From assembly GCF_026420865.1 (NCBI RefSeq), contig NZ_JAPCWC010000010.1:1-64000 (forward strand): a stretch of DNA of 64,000 nt. The letters are read 5' to 3'. Both the position numbers and the translations under genes were made by a program. How positions within the stretch are numbered: position 1 is the stretch's first letter; each line of letters begins with the position of its first letter. This DNA is from Novosphingobium clariflavum. GTDB taxonomy: Bacteria; Pseudomonadota; Alphaproteobacteria; Sphingomonadales; Sphingomonadaceae. Shown here in pieces: positions 41,244 through 52,011 of this stretch. The notes under the pieces are model-generated. The model was given only the letters and a program-made list of their open reading frames with translations, did not search any database and was not told the DNA's origin.

Positions 41244-42986
41244 ATGACGACGAGCGCCACGACACGAGACCGCAAACTGCTGGACGAACTGCGCGGCGCG
41301 GTGGGCGGGCGCCACGTGCTGACCTCGGCGCGGGCGACGGCGCGGTTCCGCAAGGGCTATCGCACCGGCGAGGGCCCGGCGATCGCGGTGGTGCGGCCGG
41401 GCAGTCTCGTCGAACTGTGGCGGGCGGTGCGGGCCTGCGTGGCGGCGGACGTGTCGATCATCATGCAGGCCTCGAACACCGGGCTCACCGGCGGCTCGAC
41501 CCCCGATGGCGACGACTATCCCGGCGGCCTCGTCATCATCAGCACGACGCGGCTCTCGGCGCTGAAAGTCATTCGCGGCGGCGAGCAGGTGGTCTGCCTG
41601 CCGGGCACCACGCTCTACGCGCTGGAGGCGGCGCTGCGCCCCTATGGACGCGAGCCGCATTCGGTGATCGGCTCGTCCTGCCTCGGCGCCTCGGTGGTGG
41701 GCGGGGTCTGCAACAATTCGGGCGGCTCGCTGATCCGGCGCGGGCCCGCCTATACCCAGCTGGCGCTCTATGCGCAGGTCCAGGGCGACGGCACCCTGCG
41801 CCTGTTGAACCACCTCGGCATCGCGCTCGGCGACGAGCCCGAAACGCTGCTCGCCCGCCTCGAGCGCGGCGAGTTCACCGAAGCCGACATCGACCCCGCC
41901 GATGACAGGTGGGCGCACGACCACAGCTATGCGGCCCACGTGCGCGACATCGACAGCGACGTGCCCGCCCGCTTCAACGCCGACCCGCGCTGCCTGTTCG
42001 AAGCGGCGGGCAGCGCCGGAAAGCTCATCGTCTTCGCCGTCCGCCTCGACACGTTCGCGCGCGAGGAGGAGACCACCACCTTTTACATCGGCACCCGCCA
42101 GCCCGACCGGCTGACGGCGCTGCGCCGCACGATGCTGCGCGATTTCGACACCCTGCCGATCGCCGGCGAATACATGCACGCCGAGGCCTTCGACATCGCC
42201 GACCGCTATGGCCGCGACATGTTCTTCGCGATCGAGCGGCTCGGCACCGACCGCCTGCCCGCGCTGTTCGCCGCCAAGTCGCGCTTCGACGCGCTGTTCG
42301 CCGGCCTGTTCGGAAACGGCCTGTCCGACCGCCTGATGCAATGGTCGAGCCGCTTCATCCCCGATCACCTCCCCCCGCGCATGCGCGAATACCGCGCCCG
42401 CTTCGATCATCACCTGATCCTGAAAGTCCCGCGCGAGCAGGTCGAGGCCGCCCGCGCGCTGCTTGGCGAGCTGTTCCCCGGCGGCAGCGAGGCCGACCAT
42501 TTCGAATGCACCGCACAGGAGGCCGCCAAGGCGTTCCTCCACCGCTTCGTCGCGGCGGGCGCCGCCGTGCGCTACCGCGCGGTGCACCGCGACAAGGTGG
42601 AAGACATCGTCGCGCTCGACGTCGCGCTGCCGCGCAATACCCGCCAATGGGTGGAGCAGCTTCCCGCGGAGCTTGCCGCGCGCACGGTCCACACGCTCTA
42701 TTACGGGCACTTCTTCTGCCAGGTGTTCCACCAGGACTACATCGTCACCAAGGGCACCGATCCGCTCGCCTTCGAACACGCGCTCTGGGCCCTGCTCGAT
42801 GCGCGCGGCGCCCAGTATCCGGCCGAGCACAACGTCGGCCACCTCTACGTCGCCCGGCCCGAACTGGCGCGGTTCTACCGCGAGATCGATCCGCGCAACC
42901 AGCTCAATCCCGGCATCGGCCATACCCCCCGTGGTCGCGACTGGAACGACCATGCCTGCGCGGGGGCCCACGGAGAACACCCATGA
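41244..42986 (+). CDS. dld: Respiratory (quinone-linked) D-lactate dehydrogenase
   Basis: FAD-containing peripheral membrane enzyme of 580 residues that oxidises D-lactate to pyruvate and passes electrons to quinone. The FAD-binding domain shows IIMQASNTGLTGGSTPDGDDYPGG and GSSCLGASVVGGVCNNSGGSLIRRGPAYTQ, and the C-terminal part has HTLYYGHFFCQVFHQDYIVTKG and EHNVGHLY, as in E. coli Dld. It sits in an amino-sugar operon, overlapping the kinase gene. MurQ makes D-lactate from MurNAc-6-P, which gives a direct reason for its presence. Confidence 0.95.
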   Translation: MTTSATTRDRKLLDELRGAVGGRHVLTSARATARFRKGYRTGEGPAIAVVRPGSLVELWRAVRACVAADVSIIMQASNTGLTGGSTPDGDDYPGGLVIISTTRLSALKVIRGGEQVVCLPGTTLYALEAALRPYGREPHSVIGSSCLGASVVGGVCNNSGGSLIRRGPAYTQLALYAQVQGDGTLRLLNHLGIALGDEPETLLARLERGEFTEADIDPADDRWAHDHSYAAHVRDIDSDVPARFNADPRCLFEAAGSAGKLIVFAVRLDTFAREEETTTFYIGTRQPDRLTALRRTMLRDFDTLPIAGEYMHAEAFDIADRYGRDMFFAIERLGTDRLPALFAAKSRFDALFAGLFGNGLSDRLMQWSSRFIPDHLPPRMREYRARFDHHLILKVPREQVEAARALLGELFPGGSEADHFECTAQEAAKAFLHRFVAAGAAVRYRAVHRDKVEDIVALDVALPRNTRQWVEQLPAELAARTVHTLYYGHFFCQVFHQDYIVTKGTDPLAFEHALWALLDARGAQYPAEHNVGHLYVARPELARFYREIDPRNQLNPGIGHTPRGRDWNDHACAGAHGEHP

Positions 42987-43861
42987 CCTACTACCTCGGC
43001 ATCGATGCAGGCGGCAGCAATTGCCGCGCCCGGCTGGTCGATGCCGCAGGGCGCGCGATCGGTGAGGGCAAGTCCGGCACCGCCAACGCGCGCATCGGCA
43101 TCGAGGCACTCTACGATACCTTGCGGGATACGGTGGATCAGGCGGTCGCCGAGGCGGGCCTGACCCCGGCCCAGCGCGCCACCATCCGCGCCGGCATGGG
43201 CATCGCCGGGATCACCCGCCCCGGCGTGCGCGAGGCGCTAGCGGACCTCGACTTCGGTTTCGCCTCGGCCGCTTACGCCACCGACGCGCAGATCGCCAAC
43301 CTCGGCGCCCATGGCGGCGAGGACGGCGCGATCCTCATCATCGGCACCGGCAGCGCCGCGCAGCTGCGCGTCGAGGGCCGCGATTTCACCATCGGCGGCT
43401 ACGGCTTCCCGATCTCGGACGAAGGCAGCGGCGCTGCGCTTGGCCTTTCGGCGATGCGCCACGCCTTGCGCGCGCTCGACGGGCGCACCCGCAAGACCCC
43501 GCTCAGCGCCGCCGTGACCGAGCGTTTCGGGCATGACACCGCGCAGGCCATCGCCTGGATGGACCACGCCACCCCGCGCGACTACGGCACCTTCGCGCCG
43601 CTGGTGATGAGCTATGCCGAGGCGGACGACGCCATCGCCCGCTCCATCGTCGAGAACGCCGCCGGACATATCGAGCGCTTCATCGAGACGATCTTCGAGC
43701 GCGGCGCCGCCCGCTGCTCGCTGGTCGGCGGGCTGGCCCCGCGCATGCAGCCCTGGCTGCGCGCCCGCACGGTCGAACGCCTGAGCGCGCCGCTGGGCGA
43801 TTCCCTCGACGGCGCCCTGCGCCTTGCCGGTTTCGCCGGTTTCGCGGCGGGCAAGGCCTGA
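42983..43861 (+). CDS. BadF/BadG-type N-acetylglucosamine kinase
   Basis: Cytoplasmic ATP-dependent sugar kinase of 292 residues from the ASKHA/BadF-BcrA family that includes GlcNAc, GlcN and MurNAc kinases. Phosphate-loop motifs are LGIDAGGSNCRARLVD near the N-terminus and LIIGTGSAAQLR in the middle, with GFPISDEGSGAALG and a late SLVGGLAPRM. It is the last gene of the nag operon and starts inside the dld stop. It supplies GlcNAc-6-P for NagA, perhaps also MurNAc-6-P for MurQ. No phosphotransferase-system gene is seen, so transport by the symporter followed by phosphorylation is likely. Confidence 0.88.
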   Translation: MTYYLGIDAGGSNCRARLVDAAGRAIGEGKSGTANARIGIEALYDTLRDTVDQAVAEAGLTPAQRATIRAGMGIAGITRPGVREALADLDFGFASAAYATDAQIANLGAHGGEDGAILIIGTGSAAQLRVEGRDFTIGGYGFPISDEGSGAALGLSAMRHALRALDGRTRKTPLSAAVTERFGHDTAQAIAWMDHATPRDYGTFAPLVMSYAEADDAIARSIVENAAGHIERFIETIFERGAARCSLVGGLAPRMQPWLRARTVERLSAPLGDSLDGALRLAGFAGFAAGKA

Positions 43862-43863
43862 TA

Positions 43864-43885
43864 CCAACGGCGTATTGCCGGCTGG
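43864..43885. repeat. Short palindrome after the kinase stop (REP-like, diverged)
   Basis: The 22-base sequence from 43864 to 43885 has imperfect inverted CCA..GGC/GCC..TGG arms and, like the repeat at 14228, follows a TGATACCAA stop context. Relation to that repeat is uncertain. Confidence 0.4.
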
Positions 43886-43928
43886 TTAGGTCCGGGCGGC
43901 ACCCGCGGCCTCGGACAGCCGGAAAGCA

Positions 43929-43964
43929 AATGCGGACCGCACGCTGGCGCATGCGGTCCGCATT
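43929..43964 (+). terminator. Hairpin downstream of the nag operon
   Basis: AATGCGGACCGCA (43929-43941) pairs perfectly with TGCGGTCCGCATT (43952-43964) over a 10-base loop. It sits 68 bases after the last nag gene. No T-run follows. Confidence 0.6.
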
Positions 43965-44005
43965 CCCGGTCGGGTCGCTCCTCCTCCCCGACGCGGTTTA
44001 CCTCA

Positions 44006-44113
44006 CTAGAGCGTTTTCCAATCAGGTGGCATCACCTGATGACTCGAAAAAACGCGTAAAACCAAAATCTTGGAGCAGTTGATCCGATGCAATCGGATCG
44101 GAAACTGCTCTAG
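44006..44113. repeat. MITE-like palindromic element 1
   Basis: A 108-base unit bounded by CTAGAGCGTTTTCC and its imperfect inverse GGAAACTGCTCTAG. It holds two internal palindromes (44021-44040 and about 44080-44100). It is non-coding, in a 366-base gap, and shares its CTAGAG end with the next element. Confidence 0.7.
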
Positions 44114-44217
44114 AGCGTTTTCCGATCTGATTGAATCAGATCGGCCTATTCAGATTCTTTCTTTTCCGCGTTTTTCCGAGTCACTGCGGGTTCCACTCCG
44201 TTCGAAAAACGCTCCAG
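44110..44217. repeat. MITE-like palindromic element 2
   Basis: A 108-base unit beginning CTAGAGCGTTTTCC and ending GAAAAACGCTCCAG, which are inverted. It contains a 23-base perfect palindrome at 44122-44144. The sequence type is common in intergenic DNA of alphaproteobacteria. It ends 11 bases from the ppdK stop and could act as its 3' structure. Confidence 0.72.
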
Positions 44218-44227
44218 GCGGCCGGCC

Positions 44228-46906
<2,679 letters not shown>

Positions 46907-47018
46907 CAATCCATTTCCTTGTTACCGCTCCGCCCGAAAACCGGGATTCGGCGATTTGCGAGGATATGGCATGCTAAATGGCGGCTTTTGGACGCGCTCA
47001 CCATCGACAAATCGCAAA

Positions 47019-47047
47019 GCCGGATTTCACGATATGTGAAATCCGGC
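47019..47047. terminator. Hairpin between the antiporter stop and ppdK promoter
   Basis: GCCGGATTTCAC (47019-47030) and GTGAAATCCGGC (47036-47047) form a perfect 12-base stem with a 5-base loop, 26 bases after the antiporter stop. There is no strong T-run, so it is terminator-like only. Confidence 0.55.
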
Positions 47048-47072
47048 GCCGAGAAAGTGCTCTAGCAGACGG

Positions 47073-48716
47073 CTATCCCCTGAGACGCGCCTCGGAAAGA
47101 TCCAGTTCGCGCGTCAGCTTGCGGATCGTCGCGCTGCCGACCTGGCGGCTGCGGATGAGGTCCGCCAGCGTCGCCCGCTCGGCCTTGACGCCGACCAGGC
47201 GGAATTCGCGAAACAGCTTTTCCTGCGCCCGCACCGCGTCGCGCTCATCCTCGCTCAGTCCCTCGATGCGCTCGCGGTAGAGGTCCATCACCCGGCCGCC
47301 GGCCGCCGCGAAACGGTCGGCATCGCCGCGCTCTTCGGCGAGCCGGTGCTGGTGGCGCTCGATCGCGCGGATCGCGGCTTCCGCCGTCGCCACGCGGGCG
47401 GCATCTTCCTCGGCCTGCTTCGAGGGCTCGCCGGGCATCGTCAGCCCCTTGAGCAGCACCGGCAAGGCAATGCTGGCAAGGATCAGCGAGACGATGATCA
47501 CGCCCGCCGCGAGGAAGATCGCCAGATCGCGCGCCGGGAACGGCGAGCCGTCGTTCAGCACCAGCGGCAGCGTCAGCACACCGGCCAGCGTGATGGCACC
47601 GCGCACGCCCGCGAACGACATCGCCGCGACCAGCCGCCAGTTGGGACTGCGCAGCGCGGTGTCGGGAAGCGATCCGGTCTGGCGCTTGCGCAGGATCGTG
47701 AACTTGAACGAGAGCCAGACCCAGGCGAAACGCAGCGCCGCAAGGCCAAGCACGATGGCCACGACATAGAGCGCCAGCCAGCCCGGCTGGGTATGGCCCG
47801 TTACCGCGACGGTCTGCCGCGCTTCATAGAGGATGCCGGGAAGCTGCTCGCCCAGCAGCACGAAGATGATGCCGTTCAGCGTGAACTGGATCGTGTCCCA
47901 CACCGAATTGCGGCGCATGCGGGTGACCGCCATGGCCTCGCGCGAGATTTCCGCGAACGTCATCGTCACCCCCGCGCCGACGGCGGCGAGGATGCCCGAG
48001 GCGTGGAAATGCTCGGCCAGCATGTAGGAGCCGAAGGGGATCAGCAGGCTGACGAGGATCTGCGAGCCGGTATCCTCGCCCCAGCCGCGCGTCACCCAGG
48101 CCTTGGCGCGCGAGACCACCACCGTCACCGCCACCCCGACGGCCAGGCCCGCGCCCGCCACCCACAGGAAACTCAGCGCCGCATCGCCCGCGGAAAAGGT
48201 GCCGGTCAGTGCCGCCGCGACGGCAAAACGCAGGCAGACGAGGCCCGATGCATCGTTCAGCAGCGATTCCCCTTCGAGGATGTGCATCATGCGCTTGGGG
48301 ATCGGCACGCGCGCGGCGATGGCGGAAACCGCGATCGGGTCGGTCGGCGAGACCACCGCGGCGAGCGCGAAGGCCACCGCCAGCGGCATCGCCGGGATCA
48401 TCCAGTGGATGAACAGGCCCATGCCGATCACCGTCGTCAGCACCAGCCCCAGCGCCAGTTCGACCACGGTCGAGACGTCCTTGAACAGTTCGTCCTTGGG
48501 GATGCGCCAGCCGTCGAGGAACAGCAGCGGCGGCAGGAACAGCAGCAGGAACAGTTCCGGGTCGAGCGAGACGCTGTAGGAGGTCGAAAGACCGATCGCG
48601 CCGCCCAGCACGATCTGCACGAGCGGCGTCGGCACCGACCAGGGCAACATCCGCGACACCGCACCGCTGACGACAACCGCCAGCAGCAGAAAAAGCACGA
48701 CCGAAACGGACTCCAA
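47073..48716 (-). CDS. CPA1-family Na+/H+ antiporter
   Basis: Inner-membrane cation/proton antiporter of 547 residues with about 12 membrane helices and a cytoplasmic, charged helical C-terminal tail of ~130 residues. The family core includes FLPPLLFLDGWRI, AAVVSPTDPIAVSAI, LEGESLLNDASGLVCLRF and FAGVRGAITLAGVL. It exchanges Na+ (or K+) for H+ in pH and salt balance. No good ATG exists at the conserved N-terminus. I chose the TTG at 48714-48716, where AAAGGAG lies 7 bases upstream. An in-frame start at 48938 would add 74 residues unlike the family. Confidence 0.9.
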   Translation of the reverse strand: MESVSVVLFLLLAVVVSGAVSRMLPWSVPTPLVQIVLGGAIGLSTSYSVSLDPELFLLLFLPPLLFLDGWRIPKDELFKDVSTVVELALGLVLTTVIGMGLFIHWMIPAMPLAVAFALAAVVSPTDPIAVSAIAARVPIPKRMMHILEGESLLNDASGLVCLRFAVAAALTGTFSAGDAALSFLWVAGAGLAVGVAVTVVVSRAKAWVTRGWGEDTGSQILVSLLIPFGSYMLAEHFHASGILAAVGAGVTMTFAEISREAMAVTRMRRNSVWDTIQFTLNGIIFVLLGEQLPGILYEARQTVAVTGHTQPGWLALYVVAIVLGLAALRFAWVWLSFKFTILRKRQTGSLPDTALRSPNWRLVAAMSFAGVRGAITLAGVLTLPLVLNDGSPFPARDLAIFLAAGVIIVSLILASIALPVLLKGLTMPGEPSKQAEEDAARVATAEAAIRAIERHQHRLAEERGDADRFAAAGGRVMDLYRERIEGLSEDERDAVRAQEKLFREFRLVGVKAERATLADLIRSRQVGSATIRKLTRELDLSEARLRG

Positions 48717-49126
48717 ACCGGGGCTCCTTTGAGTTGCAGGGAAATGACCGGACGAAGACAGGCCCAAGGCCCGTCGCCAGCCGCAGGTCGATAATCCGAA
48801 AATGTCCGGGACGGACACGGGCAAAGGCTGAGCAGGGACCATGGCCCGCCCAGTCCGGGATTGCAAACCCCGCCGCGGTATTTTTTTCAACCCGCGAATT
48901 AGGGAAACGTTTTGAAACAGCACCGGCGAAAATTGCACCGACAGAACAGATCAGACGATACAACTAAATAACTACAACAGTATTCATAAAAACGTCATAA
49001 ATAGTCTTTGAACTTTCACAATTTTATTTGTCCCCGCCAGTACCCCGCCGCGCTCTTCACCTGCGATCGCGAACACCTTTTCCGCTCGCGAACAAGGACG
49101 GACGAATTGCAATGAGGGGTAAGACA
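48717..49126. other. Divergent intergenic region, antiporter / TonB receptor
   Basis: About 410 bases without a supported gene. The part near 48950-49030 is AT-rich and probably holds the receptor promoter. AAAGGAG and GAGGGGT ribosome sites mark its two ends. I found no clear palindromic operator. Confidence 0.45.
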
Positions 49127-51889
49127 ATGTGGCATAAGCGCAGCTTCTGGCTGGTATCGACGGCACTCGCCTGCGCGGCGCAGCCCGCGATGGCCCAGGA
49201 CACGACGCAAATGGAGGCCCAAAACGGGGCGCAAACCGAGGCGCAGGACGGCGGCTCGATCGTCGTCACCGGGTTCCGCGCCAGCCTGCTGGGCGCGCGC
49301 GACGCGAAGCGCAACGCCACGATCATCCAGGATTCGATCGTCGCCGACGACATCGCCGCCTTCCCCGACCTCAACCTCGCCGAAGCGCTCCAGCGCCTGC
49401 CCGGCGTCGCCATCAACCGCGAGGCCGGCGAAGGCCGCCGCATCTCGCTGCGCGGCCTCGGCCCGGACTTCACCCGCGTCCAGCTCAACGGCATGGAAGT
49501 GCTGGGCAACGTCGACAGCCCGCAGGACAGCCGCGGCCAGGGCACGCGCGACCGCGCCTTCGACTTCAACATCTTCGCCGCCGAACTGTTCAACCACGTC
49601 GATGTCAAGAAGTCCTACTCGGCCGACCAGACCGAGGGCGGCCTTGCCGGCACCGTGGGCCTCTACACCGCACGCCCGCTCGACTATGCGGGCGACAAGA
49701 TCGCCGTGTCGGCCTCGGCCGGCACCAACAGCTACACCAAGGACTTCCAGCCGCGCCTGACCGGCCTCGTCTCCAAGAACTGGGGCGATTTCGGCATTCT
49801 CGTCTCGGCCGCCTACAGCCACCGCCAGACCCGCGAGACCGGCGTCGACACCTACCGCTGGCGCACCAACGCCGCCAACGGCTCCGACATTTCCGGCCTG
49901 ACCCAGGAAGAGCAGGACAAGATCCGGTCCGGCACCCTGCGCTTCGCGCGCGGCAACCGCCTGTCGGTCTGGGATTCGACGCAGGACCGCCTCGGCGTGA
50001 CCTCCTCGATCCAGTGGAACCCGGGCGACACCACCCACATCACCCTCGACGGCCTCTACGGCAAGTTCAAGGCCGACCGCTTCGAGACCCACCTCGCCTC
50101 GCGCGGGTCGGGCGGCTCGACCTGGCTTGGCGGCGCCCAGACCTTCGCCGGCGTCACCTACCCCGCCTCGACGATCAACGCGATCGGCTGGAACGACGAG
50201 AACGAGGTGACCTACCTCGACGTCTCGGGCGGCCAGACCTCCACCGAGACCCGCACCCAGAAGACCAGCAACACCTTCAAGCAGCTGGTGCTGAGCGGCG
50301 ACACCGGCCTGACCGACAAGCTGACCTTGCGCTTCCTCGGCGGCATCGAGCGCTCCAGCTACGACATGCCGATGAGCGACAAGTTCTACACCGAGGCCTA
50401 CGGCGACGTCATCTCGCAGTATACCGGCACTTACGGCCTCAAGAACACCTACGGCTGGGATACCACCGACGCCGCCAACTACCATGCCCATGAAATCGAC
50501 ATGTCGGCGTCCTATCAGGACACCGCGATGGACACGATGCGCGGCAGCCTCGAATACCAGTTCTCGCCCGACGACAAGCTGAGCCTCGGCGGTGAATGGC
50601 GCCGCTTCAAGAACAGCGGCTATACCCTGACCGCCGACGACGTGCTGCTCAGCAGCTTCAAGTCCGGTGCCGTCAGCGCCGACATCGGCGACTATTCCAA
50701 GGTCTACAACGGCTATTCCGGCCAGTCGTGGGTCATCGTCGACTATGACAAGGCGCTGTCCGCGCTCGGCATCGATCGCGGCGACTACCTGACCAACCGC
50801 GGCAGCGAATATGCCGTCGAGGAGCGCACCTGGGCGGTCTATGCCCAGTACGACTGGAACCACATGCTGGGCGCGGTACCGTTCCGCGGCAACATCGGCG
50901 GCCGCTTCTACCACACCGGCATCGATTCCGTCGGCGTGGGCACGGTCGACGGATCGCTGAACACCATCCGCGGCACATCGAGCTACAAGGGCTTCCTGCC
51001 GGCGGCCAACCTGATCTTCGAGCTGACCGACAAGCTGGTGGTGCGCGCCGCCGCGGCCCGGAACATCAACCGTCCGACGCTGAGCGCGCTGGCCGTCAAC
51101 GGCACCGTCAAGAGCGGTGACAACGGCGAAGTCTCGGTCTCGACCGGCAACCCCAACCTCAAGCCCTACAAGTCGACCGACCTCGATCTCTCGGTCGAAT
51201 ACTACCTCGGCAATCACGGCTCGATCACCGGTGCCCTCTTCTACAAGACGCTCGACGGCTTCATCGGCACCAAGACCGTCACCAACACGACCTACGGCGA
51301 GACGGGCCTCTCGACCGACCTGATGGACGGGCTTACCGCCAATACCGTGGTTTCGAGCTACTCGCGCCCGATCAACCTCGGCAAGACCGACCTGTGGGGC
51401 CTCGAACTGGCCGCACAGAGCGACTTCACCTTCCTGCCCGCGCCGTTCGATCACTTTGGCGTCGCGGCCAACTTCACTTATGTGAAGTCGCAATACGATT
51501 ACCGGACGATCTACGGCGACATCGCCGCCAAGACCTCGCTCGAAGGTCTGAGCAAGTACAACGGCAATATCACGCTCTACTACCAGGACGCCAAGTTCGA
51601 CGTGCGCGGCTCGGCCAACTACCGCTCCAGCTACGTCTATTCGGCAGCGCCGATCACCACCACCGTGAACGGCGTGACGGTCGTCGACCAGGATCTCTCG
51701 GGCTATGCCGCGACGGTCTATGTCGACATGTCGGCGCACTACAAGATCACCGACCGCATCCAGCTCACGCTCGATGCCATCAACCTCACCAACCAGGCCG
51801 AAAAGCAGTATTCGGACAGCTCCAAGCGTCTCTATGTCTACACCCGTTCGGGTCGCACCGTGATGGGCGGCGTCCGCTTCGAGTTCTGA
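49127..51889 (+). CDS. TonB-dependent receptor
   Basis: Outer-membrane TonB-dependent transporter of 920 residues, of the large Sphingomonas/Caulobacter-type group (TIGR01782-like) often used for carbohydrates. A signal peptide (SFWLVSTALACAAQPAMAQ) leads to a TonB-box-like GGSIVVTGFRASL and the plug motifs ADDIAAFPDLNLAEALQRLPGV, REAGEGRRISLRGLGPDFTRV and GGLAGTVGLYTARPLDY. The barrel ends in GGVRFEF with the terminal Phe used for outer-membrane insertion. I chose the ATG at 49127, preceded by GAGGGGT at a good distance; an ATG at 49112 is the alternative. No substrate can be assigned. A strong hairpin follows the stop. Confidence 0.93.
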   Translation: MWHKRSFWLVSTALACAAQPAMAQDTTQMEAQNGAQTEAQDGGSIVVTGFRASLLGARDAKRNATIIQDSIVADDIAAFPDLNLAEALQRLPGVAINREAGEGRRISLRGLGPDFTRVQLNGMEVLGNVDSPQDSRGQGTRDRAFDFNIFAAELFNHVDVKKSYSADQTEGGLAGTVGLYTARPLDYAGDKIAVSASAGTNSYTKDFQPRLTGLVSKNWGDFGILVSAAYSHRQTRETGVDTYRWRTNAANGSDISGLTQEEQDKIRSGTLRFARGNRLSVWDSTQDRLGVTSSIQWNPGDTTHITLDGLYGKFKADRFETHLASRGSGGSTWLGGAQTFAGVTYPASTINAIGWNDENEVTYLDVSGGQTSTETRTQKTSNTFKQLVLSGDTGLTDKLTLRFLGGIERSSYDMPMSDKFYTEAYGDVISQYTGTYGLKNTYGWDTTDAANYHAHEIDMSASYQDTAMDTMRGSLEYQFSPDDKLSLGGEWRRFKNSGYTLTADDVLLSSFKSGAVSADIGDYSKVYNGYSGQSWVIVDYDKALSALGIDRGDYLTNRGSEYAVEERTWAVYAQYDWNHMLGAVPFRGNIGGRFYHTGIDSVGVGTVDGSLNTIRGTSSYKGFLPAANLIFELTDKLVVRAAAARNINRPTLSALAVNGTVKSGDNGEVSVSTGNPNLKPYKSTDLDLSVEYYLGNHGSITGALFYKTLDGFIGTKTVTNTTYGETGLSTDLMDGLTANTVVSSYSRPINLGKTDLWGLELAAQSDFTFLPAPFDHFGVAANFTYVKSQYDYRTIYGDIAAKTSLEGLSKYNGNITLYYQDAKFDVRGSANYRSSYVYSAAPITTTVNGVTVVDQDLSGYAATVYVDMSAHYKITDRIQLTLDAINLTNQAEKQYSDSSKRLYVYTRSGRTVMGGVRFEF

Positions 51890-51893
51890 TCGA

Positions 51894-51938
51894 AGCGGCG
51901 GCGGAAGGACGGGCCGCATGCCTCGTCCTTCCGCCGCT
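51894..51938 (+). terminator. Strong hairpin after the TonB receptor gene
   Basis: GCGGCGGAAGGACG (51898-51911) pairs perfectly with CGTCCTTCCGCCGC (51924-51937), 8 bases past the stop. There is no T-run. Confidence 0.65.
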
Positions 51939-52011
51939 CATACCGGCAGGCAAGGTCACACCACTGTCACGGAGCCCTGATAGCCGCGCCGGCGAAAGGG
52001 CGCATCCTTCC

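Noticed and set aside
49016..51919. Long minus-strand open frame opposite the TonB receptor at 49127
   Set aside because: The receptor on the plus strand has a signal peptide, plug and barrel motifs; the opposite frame has none.
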